A stretch of DNA of 8,500 bases from a bacterium (lineage in GTDB: Bacteria > Chloroflexota > Dormibacteria > Aeolococcales > Bog-877): positions 1-8,500 of the forward strand of contig JAJZGN010000078.1 of the NCBI GenBank assembly GCA_021798435.1. Direction: 5' to 3'. Below are positions 1 through 6,598 of the stretch, piece by piece (position 1 is the first letter of the stretch; every line of letters begins with the position of its first letter). The position numbers and the translations under genes are program-made. Under the pieces are notes generated by a model. That model did no database searches and was not told the origin of the DNA. It saw only the letters and a list, made by a program, of their open reading frames with translations.

Positions 1-1
1 C

Positions 2-133
2 TCCCAGGTGGTGATCTTCTCCCACGAGCGCCGGGTGGTGGAGTGGGCTCAGCGCAAGGGCGTGGCCGTCCTCCAGTTGGAGGCGGTGCCCGCCTCGGCG
101 GAGGAGGGCCGGGCCGCGTCCCCCGAGAGCTGA
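2..133 (+). CDS. C-terminal end of an SMC/YhaN-like ATPase (partial)
   Basis: Frame 2 is open from the window edge to a TGA at 131-133 and encodes the last 43 residues of a protein whose start lies outside the window. It contains QVVIFSHERRVVEWAQ, a hydrophobic strand followed by a His and a helix. This resembles the H-loop region near the C-terminus of SMC/RecF/YhaN-type ATPases (compare typical Q-V-I-x-F-T-H). The last 15 or so residues are a polar, Ala/Glu-rich tail. The stop lies 5 bp before the ATG at 139 on the same strand, so the two genes are probably co-transcribed and may be translationally coupled. The other two frames read as low-complexity Gly/Pro/Arg sequence. The reading frame is fairly sure; the family is a guess from a short fragment. 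Confidence 0.5.
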   Translation, partial: SQVVIFSHERRVVEWAQRKGVAVLQLEAVPASAEEGRAASPES

Positions 134-138
134 ACGGG

Positions 139-1047
139 ATGCGCATCGTCTCGCTGCTCCCCAGCGCCACCGAGATCTGCTTCGCCCTCGGGCTGGGGCA
201 GAGTCTCGTGGGAGTGACCCACGAGTGCGACTTCCCGCCCCAGGCCGAGTTCAAACCGATCATGACTGAGGCCACCCTTCCGGAGCAGGGAGGGGCCCCA
301 GGCGACATCGACCGCCATGTGCGCGAGGCGGTGCATCAGGGCAGCAGCCTCTACCGCGTCCGCCAGGAGGAGCTGGCCCGGGCGAGGCCCGACCTGATCC
401 TCACCCAGGAGCTCTGCGAGGTCTGCGCGGTGGCCTATCCCCAGGTGCTGGACGCGGCCCGCCTGCTCCCCGGCCGTCCCACCGTCCTCTCGCTGGAGCC
501 GACCACCCTCGCGGGCGTGCTCCGCTCGATCCTGGAGGTGGGGGCGGCCACCGGAACCAGGGAGCGGGCGGCGGAGCTGGTGCGCGGGCTGTGGGCCCGG
601 GTGGACGCGGTGCGGGGCGCGGTGGCGGGGAGGGAGCGGCCCCGGGTCGCCTGCCTGGAGTGGGTCGACCCCCTCATGTCGGGGGGGCATTGGGTACCGG
701 ACCAGGTGGCGGTGGCCGGGGGGATGGACGTCCTCGGGGTGGCCGGTGAGCGCAGCCGCCGCCTCAGCGCGGACGAGCTTCGCGCCGCCGCTCCCGAAGT
801 GCTGCTCTGCATGCCCTGCGGCTACCGCCTGGAGGGCGCCGCCGAGCAGTTGGGCATCCTCCGAGCCCAGCCGTTCTGGAACGAGCTCCCGGCCGTTTCC
901 TCCGGCCAGGTCTATGCCGTGGACGGGTCCTGGTACTTCAACCGCCCCGGGCCGCGGGTGATCGACGGGATCGAGATCCTGGCCAAGATCCTCCATCCGG
1001 ACGCCTGGCGGGGGCCGGTGCCGCAGGGATTCCAGCGAGTCGCCTGA
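139..1047 (+). CDS. Cobalamin-binding-type substrate-binding protein (BtuF-like, Peripla_BP_2 fold), no signal peptide
   Basis: 302 aa. The protein begins directly with MRIVSLLPSATEICFALGLG, the first strand and helix of the BtuF/FepB-type (Peripla_BP_2) fold. The same frame runs back to a GTG at 43, but that stretch is Gly/Pro/Arg-rich and overlaps the upstream gene, so ATG 139 is the better start. Family marks are GVTHECDFP (25-33), TQELCEVCAVAY (89-100), SLEPTTL (118-124), LEWVDPLMSGGHWVPD (173-188), MPCGY (225-229) and SWYFNRPGPRVIDGIEILA near the C-terminus. There is no signal peptide or lipobox, unlike true periplasmic BtuF, and no ABC permease or ATPase for vitamin B12 lies beside it. 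Relatives are usually annotated as cobalamin-binding or ABC substrate-binding proteins (COG0614). The real ligand is unknown, and an intracellular role is likely. Two CxxC pairs (C93/C96 and C224/C227) are notable. No strong ribosome binding site is visible, so coupling to the upstream stop is plausible. Confidence 0.85.
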   Translation: MRIVSLLPSATEICFALGLGQSLVGVTHECDFPPQAEFKPIMTEATLPEQGGAPGDIDRHVREAVHQGSSLYRVRQEELARARPDLILTQELCEVCAVAYPQVLDAARLLPGRPTVLSLEPTTLAGVLRSILEVGAATGTRERAAELVRGLWARVDAVRGAVAGRERPRVACLEWVDPLMSGGHWVPDQVAVAGGMDVLGVAGERSRRLSADELRAAAPEVLLCMPCGYRLEGAAEQLGILRAQPFWNELPAVSSGQVYAVDGSWYFNRPGPRVIDGIEILAKILHPDAWRGPVPQGFQRVA

Positions 1048-1058
1048 GACTCAGGCGA
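1040..1058. repeat. 19-bp perfect inverted repeat across two convergent stop codons
   Basis: The sequence TCGCCTGAG-A-CTCAGGCGA has 9-bp arms (1040-1048 and 1050-1058) around a single central A. It includes the TGA of the rightward gene (1045-1047) and the complement of the leftward permease stop (1051-1053). As RNA it could fold as an 8-bp stem with a GAC loop at the 3' end of both messages. Neither strand has a following U-tract, so it is not a canonical intrinsic terminator. It may act as a shared 3'-end stabiliser or weak bidirectional terminator (inference). Confidence 0.7.
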
Positions 1059-1812
1059 TGGCCCTCCCGAAGGCTCGGGCCGCCCCCGCCACCGCGAGCA
1101 CCGCCAGAACGGCGACGATCGCCACCCCCTCGGCCACGTCGGCGGTCCCCACATGGCCCAGGAAGAGGGCCCGGGCGGCGGTCACAGCATGGGAGAGCGG
1201 GTTGATGGCGGAGAGGGTCTGCAGCCAGGAGGGGGCCAGGCTCATGGGCAGCAGCACCCCGGAGAGGAGCAGCAGGGGCAGGGCCGCGGTGAAGATCACG
1301 GGGGCGAAGGAGTTCTCGTCCCGGAGCACCAGCGCGACCCAGTAGGAGATGGAGGCGAAGAGCAGCCCGATCAGCCCCACCAGTCCCAGGACCACCACCA
1401 GCCCCAGCGGCTGGAGCTTGAGCCCGAAGGGGAAGGCGAGGGCGATCAGGATCGCCGACTGGATCAGGATGGTGAGGGTGTCACGCAGCGCCTTGCCCAG
1501 CAGCAGGGCCAGACGGCTCACCGGGGTGACCCGCAGCCGCTCCACCACCCCCTCGCGCAGTTCGGCGATCAGGTTGAAGCCCACGCCTGAGGCCCCGAAC
1601 AGCCCCAGCTGGACTAGGAGGCCGGGGACGAAGACGTTGTAGGCCCCTCCCGGCGGGAAGCCGGAGAGGCTGGCCACCGACTTCAGGAGCGGCGCGAAGA
1701 GCAGCAGGTAGAGGGCGGGCTGGACGATCCCCACCACCACCCAGGCGGGGTTGCGGATGAAGATGGAGAAGTAGCGCTGGAAGACCAGCCAGGTGTCAGC
1801 GGCAAGCTTCAT
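1051..1812 (-). CDS. ABC-2 type transporter permease, DrrB-like
   Basis: 253 aa, the usual length for this family. It is the membrane half of an exporter with the ATPase encoded just upstream. About six hydrophobic segments are visible, near residues 22-43, 60-82, 112-130, 134-163, 168-190 and 229-249. Family landmarks are the cytoplasmic motif ELREGVVERLRVTP (84-97) after the second segment, and the late PSWLQTLSAINPLSHAVTAAR (194-214), typical of DrrB/ABC2_membrane proteins of daunorubicin-type drug exporters. The ATG at 1812 is preceded by AAAGGAG about 6 nt away, a good ribosome binding site. It lies 23 bp downstream of the ATPase stop and is the last gene of the padR-ATPase-permease operon. 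It converges on the neighbouring gene with only 3 bp between stops. The substrate cannot be read from the sequence; drugs, lipids or other amphiphiles are the usual cargoes. Confidence 0.9.
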   Translation of the reverse strand: MKLAADTWLVFQRYFSIFIRNPAWVVVGIVQPALYLLLFAPLLKSVASLSGFPPGGAYNVFVPGLLVQLGLFGASGVGFNLIAELREGVVERLRVTPVSRLALLLGKALRDTLTILIQSAILIALAFPFGLKLQPLGLVVVLGLVGLIGLLFASISYWVALVLRDENSFAPVIFTAALPLLLLSGVLLPMSLAPSWLQTLSAINPLSHAVTAARALFLGHVGTADVAEGVAIVAVLAVLAVAGAARAFGRAIA

Positions 1813-1835
1813 TTCAACTCCTTTCCTTCGGCAGC

Positions 1836-2813
1836 TCAGGCCGCCGGGCCGGACTCCCGCAGCGAGCGTCCGGTCTGGCGCAGGAAGACGTCGTCCAGGC
1901 TGGGCCGGGAGAGGCTGAGGGTGAGGAGCTCAAGCCCCTGGGAGTCCAGCAGCCGCAGCAGGCTGGGGGCGGCGGTCTCGCCCCGGTCCACGTAGAGCCG
2001 CACCGTCTCACCGTCCACCGAGGCCTCCTTCACCCAGGGCTCGGAACGCACCAGCTCAAGGGCTGTCCCCACCTCACCCCGGACGCCGAAGGTGATCACG
2101 TCCCCGGCCACCTCCCGCTTGAGCTGGTCCGGGGTCCCGCGGGCCACGATCCGACCGTGGTCGATGATCGCCAGCCGGTCGCAGAGGGCATCCGCCTCCT
2201 CCAGGTAGTGGGTGGTCAGGAAGACGGTGGTCCCCGCCTCCCGCAGCCTGGCGACCTCCTCCCACATCCGCGCCCGGCTCTGGGGGTCGAGCCCAGTCGT
2301 GGGCTCGTCGAGGAAGAGGAGCTCAGGACGGTGCACCAGGCCGATCCCCATGTCGAGGCGGCGCCGCTGGCCGCCGGAGTAGGACTTCACCTTGCGATCG
2401 GCGCAGACCTCGAGGTCCAGGGTTGCGATCAGCTCCTGGGCGCGCCGTCTCGCGGTGGCCGGATCGGCGCCGTACAGCCGGGCCTCGAAGACCAGCTCCG
2501 AGCGGCCGGTCACGTCCGGGCTGGCCCCTCCGACTTGCCCCACGTAGCCGATCTTGCGCCGCACCCGGTCGGGGTGGCGGAGAAGGTCCTCCCCGGCGAC
2601 CTGGGCCTCCCCCGAAGTCGGGGGAAGGAGGGTGGCGAGCATCCGCAGAGTGGTGGTCTTGCCGGCTCCGTTGGGGCCGAGGAAGCCGAAGATCTCGCCG
2701 TGGTGAACCTCGAGGTCGATTCCGGCCACCGCCTCCAGCGTCCCCCGCCGCCCCTTGAAGGTCCGGCGCAGCTCCGAGGTGGCGATGGCGGTGGCGGCCC
2801 TTTCATTGGGCAT
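1836..2813 (-). CDS. ABC transporter ATP-binding protein, DrrA-like
   Basis: 325 aa from the chosen start. It powers export through the downstream permease. All nucleotide-binding motifs are intact: Walker A GPNGAGKTT (46-54), Q-loop Q93, ABC signature YSGGQ (145-149), Walker B LLFLDE (165-170), D-loop region GLD (174-176) and H-loop H202 in LTTHYLEEAD. The C-terminal approximately 100 residues end with PSLDDVFLRQTGRSLRE, the conserved tail of DrrA/daunorubicin-resistance ATPases. An ATG at 2828 in the same frame is possible, but the second ATG at 2813 is preferred because GGAGGAG lies 5 nt upstream of it. With that start the gene overlaps the last 11 bp of padR, which implies translational coupling. 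Drug-efflux function is family inference; the ATPase assignment is secure. Confidence 0.93.
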   Translation of the reverse strand: MPNERAATAIATSELRRTFKGRRGTLEAVAGIDLEVHHGEIFGFLGPNGAGKTTTLRMLATLLPPTSGEAQVAGEDLLRHPDRVRRKIGYVGQVGGASPDVTGRSELVFEARLYGADPATARRRAQELIATLDLEVCADRKVKSYSGGQRRRLDMGIGLVHRPELLFLDEPTTGLDPQSRARMWEEVARLREAGTTVFLTTHYLEEADALCDRLAIIDHGRIVARGTPDQLKREVAGDVITFGVRGEVGTALELVRSEPWVKEASVDGETVRLYVDRGETAAPSLLRLLDSQGLELLTLSLSRPSLDDVFLRQTGRSLRESGPAA

Positions 2814-3501
2814 GGGACTCCTCCACATGAATTGCCCTGGGGCGCATCACCAGGGGCACCTCGTCCCGGCTCATCCCCGTGAGGTCGGGGAGCTTGGCTC
2901 CAACCCGCGCCAGCCAGGTGAGCCACTCCTCCCCCACGTCCAGCTCTCCCGACTCCAGAGCGGACAGCGTGTCGGCGGTGAAGCCCTGCTCAGCCTTGAG
3001 CAGGCGCAACCGCCACTCCACCTCCAGCTGGACTATCCGCGGCAGGTGCACCTGCTCCCGGAGCGAGCTCTGGACCGCACCCAACTGGGCCACCAAGCCG
3101 TTCAACGCCGCCAACCGCACCCTGAGCGCCGTCGCCGCCTCTCGCTCGCTGAGGTAGCCCATGCGGGCCACCGCGGCCTCGAAGGCGGCCGGCCCCGTTC
3201 CCGGGTCGGAGAGGAAGTCGGCCAGCTGATAGCGGAGGTGGCTCCGCCCCTCGTCGGTGCTGCGGTACACGGTGCGCTCGGGACGGTGGCCCTCTCGCTG
3301 GGTCTCCTCTACTTCGATCAGCCCCTCCTTCGCCAGCCGTTCGATGGCCCGGTAGATGGACCTCTGGGTGTGGCTCTCGGCCTCGGTGCGATACCGGATC
3401 CTGAGCTGCTGGGCCACCCCGTAAGGGTGGTTGGGCGCCTCGGTAAGGATGGCCAGCACGGCCAGCGCTCCGATGTCGGAAGCAGTGATGCGATCAGCCA
3501 T
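2803..3501 (-). CDS. PadR-family transcriptional regulator
   Basis: 232 aa. Residues 1-85 are the PadR winged helix: LAVLAILTEAPNHPYGVAQQL, then RSIYRAIERLAKEGLIEVEE, and a wing with the Arg-rich VYRSTDEGR. Residues 90-190 are largely helical (many Leu/Ala/Glu), as expected for the dimerising C-terminal helices of long PadR proteins (Vir_act_alpha_C type). The last 40 or so residues are an extra tail. PadR proteins commonly repress adjacent efflux genes and release DNA on binding the drug. Here the gene is first in an operon with a DrrAB-type exporter, which fits that role. There is no Shine-Dalgarno before the ATG; a perfect TATAAT lies only 12 nt upstream, so the message is nearly leaderless. 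A palindrome spans the -10 and the first two bases of the start codon, suggesting autorepression. Confidence 0.92.
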   Translation of the reverse strand: MADRITASDIGALAVLAILTEAPNHPYGVAQQLRIRYRTEAESHTQRSIYRAIERLAKEGLIEVEETQREGHRPERTVYRSTDEGRSHLRYQLADFLSDPGTGPAAFEAAVARMGYLSEREAATALRVRLAALNGLVAQLGAVQSSLREQVHLPRIVQLEVEWRLRLLKAEQGFTADTLSALESGELDVGEEWLTWLARVGAKLPDLTGMSRDEVPLVMRPRAIHVEESHAQ

Positions 3502-3518
3502 AATGCGCTGCGCATTAT
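3500..3518. promoter_or_regulatory. Predicted PadR operator (19-bp perfect palindrome)
   Basis: ATAATGCGC-T-GCGCATTAT has 9-bp perfect arms around a single central base. It covers five of six bases of the -10 hexamer and reaches into the padR start codon. It is an AT-ended dyad in an otherwise very GC-rich region. A dimer bound here would block RNA polymerase. Assignment to the adjacent PadR protein is inference from position and symmetry. Confidence 0.75.
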
Positions 3519-3519
3519 A
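3514..3519 (-). promoter_or_regulatory. -10 element (TATAAT) of the padR-efflux operon
   Basis: The minus strand reads TATAAT from 3519 to 3514, a perfect sigma-70 -10 in GC-rich DNA. No good -35 is visible at a 16-18 bp spacing. Transcription starting 6-8 nt downstream would begin near 3508-3506, leaving a 5' leader of only about 5 nt before the ATG at 3501. Confidence 0.65.
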
Positions 3520-3536
3520 GCACGGCGCGGCAGAGC

Positions 3537-5303
3537 TCAGCTGTCAGGTGTTTCCAGCACCGCTCCCCGGGCCGCCGATCCCACCAGCAGCTGGTAGCGG
3601 TCGAAGGCCCCTCCGAGCCGCCTCCGCTTGGCCTGCCAGGAGGCTCGCCGCCGTTCCCATTCCTCCTCTGGAACCCCGGCGGAGAGGGAACGTTGGTCCA
3701 CGTCGATGGTCACCTGGTCGCCGTCCTGGAGCAGGGAGATCGGCCCCCCCACCTCGGCCTCGGGAGCGACGTGACCCACCATGAGGCCGTGGGTGGCGCC
3801 GCTGAACCGGCCGTCGGTGATGAGGGCGACAGTGTCCCCCAGCCCCTGGCCGACGATGGCCGCGGTCACCCCGAGCATCTCCCGCATCCCGGGCCCCCCC
3901 TTGGGTCCCTCGTAGCGGATCACCACCACGTCCCCCGCGGAGATCTGCCCTACGGCCACCGCCGCCATGCACTCCTCCTCGGAGTCGAAGACCCGGGCCG
4001 GTCCCTGGTGACGGCGCCAGAGGTGTCCAGCGACCTTGACCACCGCCCCCTCCGGGGCCAGCGGGCCGTGCAGGATCACAGTCCCCCCGGTCTCCGCCAG
4101 GGCGGACTCCACCCCCCGAACCACCTCCTGGTCCGAGGGGCCGGGCTCGGCCATACCCGCGGATTGACCGAGGGTGGCGCCGGTGCAGGTGCCCGCCCCT
4201 CCCTCCAGGAGGCCACCATCCAGGAGGCGCCGCACCAGAAGGGCGACTCCCCCCGCCCGGGTGAGGTCGACGGCGTTGAAGCGCCCCCCGGGTTTCAGGT
4301 CCGCGATCCAGGGGGTCCGGCGGCTCACCTCGTCGAAGTCGTCGATCCGAAGCTCCGTCCCGGCCTCCCGGGCGATCGCCAGCAGGTGGAGTACGGCGTT
4401 GGTCGATCCTCCGCTGGCCATCACCCCGGCGACGGCGTTGAGGAAGGACGAACGGCTGAGGTAGGTGCTCGGGCGGCGGCCGGAGAGAACCATCAGCACC
4501 ACGGCCTCCCCGACGGCCTCCCCCACCCGGGCCTTGGCGGGATCCGTCGCCGGCACTCCTCCGGACTGCAGCGGCGCCAGCCCCAGCAGCTCCACCGCCA
4601 TGGCCATGGTGTTGGCGGTGAACTGACCCCCGCAGGCCCCGGCACCGGGACAGGCGACCTGCTCCAGCTCGGCCAGCTCCTCGTCGTCGATGGCCCCGGC
4701 CTCGGCCGCCCCCACCGCCTCGAAGACGTCAAGGATGGTGACGTCGCGGCCGCGGAACCGGCCGGGCATGATCGAGCCGCCGTAGAGGAGGCAGCCGGGC
4801 AGGTCCAGCCTGGCCAGCGCCATCGCCGCCCCGGGGATGGTCTTGTCGCACCCCACAAGGCACACCACCCCGTCCAGCAGGTGCCCCCGGCAGACCAGCT
4901 CGATGGAGTCGGCGATCACCTCCCGGCTGATCAGGGAGGCCTTCATCCCCGCGGTCCCCATCGCCACCCCATCGCTCACCGCGATGGTGTTGAACTCCAG
5001 GGGGGTTCCCCCGGCCGCGCGGATCCCCCGCTTCACGTGTCCCGCCAGGGTGCGCAGGCCTAGGTTGCAGGGCATCGTCTCGATCCAGCTGTTGGCCACC
5101 CCGATCAAGGGGCGGCTGAGGTCCTCCCGGCTGAATCCCGCCCCGTGCAGCATGGCGCGGGCCGCCGCCCGCTCCCTGCCCTCAACCAGCTTGCGGCTGG
5201 GCCAGCCCGGGTCAACCTCAGCCAAGTGCGTCCCTCCAACTCCGAATTCAGGTGAGGAGGCCAAAATACCAAGGCCCGAGGGTCGAGCCGCCTTCCGGGA
5301 CAT
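3537..5303 (-). CDS. ilvD: Dihydroxy-acid dehydratase
   Basis: 588 aa from ATG 5303. IlvD dehydrates 2,3-dihydroxy-isovalerate and 2,3-dihydroxy-3-methylvalerate to the 2-keto acids, the shared penultimate step of valine and isoleucine synthesis, also feeding leucine. Visible marks are PLIGVANSW (66-73), C79 in MPCN, AVSDGVAMG (108-116) with the metal-binding Asp, VGCDKTIPGA (150-159) with C152 and the conserved Lys that is carbamylated in the family, PGAGACGGQFTANTMA with C224, and TDGRFSGATHG near the C-terminus with the catalytic-type Ser at about 501. The three cysteines are the expected Fe-S ligands. ATG 5303 has GGAGGAG 10 nt upstream, but it gives about 26 more N-terminal residues than usual. 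A TTG at 5225 has GGAGGG exactly 6 nt upstream and would give a more typical 562 aa. Identity is secure; the start is not. It is followed by padR after 35 bp, which has its own promoter. Confidence 0.96.
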   Translation of the reverse strand: MSRKAARPSGLGILASSPEFGVGGTHLAEVDPGWPSRKLVEGRERAAARAMLHGAGFSREDLSRPLIGVANSWIETMPCNLGLRTLAGHVKRGIRAAGGTPLEFNTIAVSDGVAMGTAGMKASLISREVIADSIELVCRGHLLDGVVCLVGCDKTIPGAAMALARLDLPGCLLYGGSIMPGRFRGRDVTILDVFEAVGAAEAGAIDDEELAELEQVACPGAGACGGQFTANTMAMAVELLGLAPLQSGGVPATDPAKARVGEAVGEAVVLMVLSGRRPSTYLSRSSFLNAVAGVMASGGSTNAVLHLLAIAREAGTELRIDDFDEVSRRTPWIADLKPGGRFNAVDLTRAGGVALLVRRLLDGGLLEGGAGTCTGATLGQSAGMAEPGPSDQEVVRGVESALAETGGTVILHGPLAPEGAVVKVAGHLWRRHQGPARVFDSEEECMAAVAVGQISAGDVVVIRYEGPKGGPGMREMLGVTAAIVGQGLGDTVALITDGRFSGATHGLMVGHVAPEAEVGGPISLLQDGDQVTIDVDQRSLSAGVPEEEWERRRASWQAKRRRLGGAFDRYQLLVGSAARGAVLETPDS

Positions 5304-5350
5304 CCTTGACGGGCTCCTCCTCGAGCGGGGAGGCGGGCCGGCGGCCGTCC

Positions 5351-5376
5351 GCTCCGCCCGCCCTCGGCTCCGCCCG
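5351..5376. repeat. 10-bp direct repeat upstream of ilvD
   Basis: GCTCCGCCCG occurs at 5351-5360 and again at 5367-5376, a 16-bp period, in the 85-bp gap between the lipoprotein stop and the ilvD ATG. It could be a binding site for a regulator of ilvD or chance in GC-rich DNA. No clear -35/-10 pair was seen in this gap, so ilvD may be co-transcribed with the upstream gene. Confidence 0.35.
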
Positions 5377-5388
5377 ACCTATCGGCCC

Positions 5389-6270
5389 TCAGGAGATCAC
5401 GGTCACCGGGTCGCTGGTCACATCCTGGTTGTAGTTCTGCATCGCGTTCCAGAGAGTCGCCAGCGAGATCGTCTGCACCTCGGGCCCGTTGTACCCGGCC
5501 ACCGAGCCGGCGCTCTCGGCGTAGGTGACGGTGTCGGCGCCGGGGGTCCCGGCGGAGAGGTTGTAGCCAATCACCGCGATCATGTGCTGGGCCTGGTAGC
5601 CGTCCCAGCCGGGGAGGGTGGCGGTCATGACGTGCACCAGGATCGGGCTGCCATGCCCGGCGCCGACAAGGCGCCCGAGCCCGGAGAGATCGGCCTCCAA
5701 CTGCTGCTGAAAGACCGCCAGGGAGGTCACGTGGGTACCGCTGTACGCGTAGCGCTGGGTCCCGGTGATCTGCCCCAGATAGGAGTTGATGGCCACCACG
5801 GCATTGGCCCCGGTGGTGCCGTACGACTCCACCACCCGGGCGGCCACCCCGATGGCGTCCAGCGAGGGGACGGCGTCCGTCCAGGTGGACAGCAGGACGG
5901 CGATCGCTCCCTCGGCGCAGTAGTTGCGATGGGCGTAGTCGTTTGGTTCGAGGTAGATCCGGACTGCCAGCTCCACCTCCTGCCTGGCGGAGGTCGGCGT
6001 CGGAGAGGCGGTTGCCGGCGGTGTGGGAGCCTTGGGCGTACCGGTGGGTGTCGCCGCCGCCTGCGCCTGCTGCGTCGCGGCGGGCGCGGGGGAGGAGGGG
6101 CTCACCGCCGCCGGGCGGGGGGCCAGGGAGCCACACGACGCCAACAGCACCGCTGCCACGGGCAACCAGAGGAGAAGCGCGGCGGGGCGAGGGCGCGGCG
6201 CCCGCCGCCACCACCTTCGAGGGGAGCGCCGCTCCGCCGGCGCCGAACCGGGCGGTCTGGCGATGGTCAT
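5389..6270 (-). CDS. Lipoprotein with C39-like cysteine peptidase domain
   Basis: 293 aa from ATG 6270. The N-terminus has an Arg-rich n-region (13-28), a hydrophobic core ALLLWLPVAAVLLA (31-44) and a lipobox LLASC with Cys46, so it should be exported and lipid-anchored on the outer face of the cytoplasmic membrane. Residues 47-97 are a Pro/Ala/Ser/Thr-rich linker. The C-terminal approximately 190 residues resemble Peptidase_C39_2 domains: RNYCAEGAIAVLLSTW (115-130) with candidate nucleophile C118, a GTTGANAVVAINSYLG segment, and QAQHMIAVIGYNLS (226-239) with candidate base H229. The usual Asp after the His strand is not obvious; TYAESAG (249-255) stands there. The frame runs back to 6411, but that extension precedes the signal peptide, so ATG 6270 is preferred although its ribosome site (GGGAG directly abutting the ATG) is poor. 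Substrate unknown; the domain could also be a non-catalytic C39-like fold. Confidence 0.75.
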   Translation of the reverse strand: MTIARPPGSAPAERRSPRRWWRRAPRPRPAALLLWLPVAAVLLASCGSLAPRPAAVSPSSPAPAATQQAQAAATPTGTPKAPTPPATASPTPTSARQEVELAVRIYLEPNDYAHRNYCAEGAIAVLLSTWTDAVPSLDAIGVAARVVESYGTTGANAVVAINSYLGQITGTQRYAYSGTHVTSLAVFQQQLEADLSGLGRLVGAGHGSPILVHVMTATLPGWDGYQAQHMIAVIGYNLSAGTPGADTVTYAESAGSVAGYNGPEVQTISLATLWNAMQNYNQDVTSDPVTVIS

Positions 6271-6598
6271 CTCCCGACTCTGCCGTGCCGTGGGCCGAGG
6301 GGCCCAACCTGCGGCCCGATTCTCCCCGACCAACCTGGGAATCTCATCGGACAAGGCCAGGCCTGCTCCTGGCCGGAGCTCCAGCGGCCGCACCGGATCA
6401 TGTCCAGGCATGCCACCCGGTGCCTTGGCGAACCGGCCCAGCTTGACGAGGGTGAGACCTCGCCGCCCGCCCTCTCGCTGCGCCGGCTCTCCGCCCCGGG
6501 GATCGCGAGGATGGAATCCCTGAGCGCCTGCCCGGCGGGCTCGCGAACCCGGCCGACACCCGATGGACCTGGGGCGCCCACCCCAGCCGGAGCCCGGA
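6271..6598. other. Intergenic region between ATPase gene and lipoprotein gene
   Basis: These 328 bp show no convincing gene; the open frames on both strands are Arg/Pro/Gly-rich with no family motif. The region should hold the promoter of the lipoprotein gene (minus strand), but no clear -35/-10 pair was found. It contains two short hairpins: TGGGCC-gagg-GGCCCA at 6291-6306, close to the lipoprotein start, and GGCCAGG-cctgct-CCTGGCC at 6355-6374. Neither has a U-tract, so they cannot be called terminators. Confidence 0.5.

Noticed and set aside
43..138. Extended N-terminus of the BtuF-like protein from GTG 43
   Set aside because: It overlaps the upstream reading frame, is Gly/Pro-rich, and the conserved fold begins exactly at ATG 139.
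3693..5063. Long open frame on the plus strand opposite ilvD (456 codons)
   Set aside because: It lies wholly antisense to the well-supported ilvD and reads as Gly/His/Pro/Arg-rich sequence without motifs, a common shadow of codon bias in high-GC DNA.
5105..6307. 400-codon frame on the minus strand overlapping ilvD and the lipoprotein
   Set aside because: Same strand but out of frame with both genes; composition is Arg/Gly/Ala-rich, and the overlapping lipoprotein frame has a clear signal peptide and domain.
6355..6374. Possible terminator hairpin downstream of the ATPase gene
   Set aside because: 7-bp stem but no T-run on either strand and more than 200 nt from the gene end, so a terminator call is not supported.
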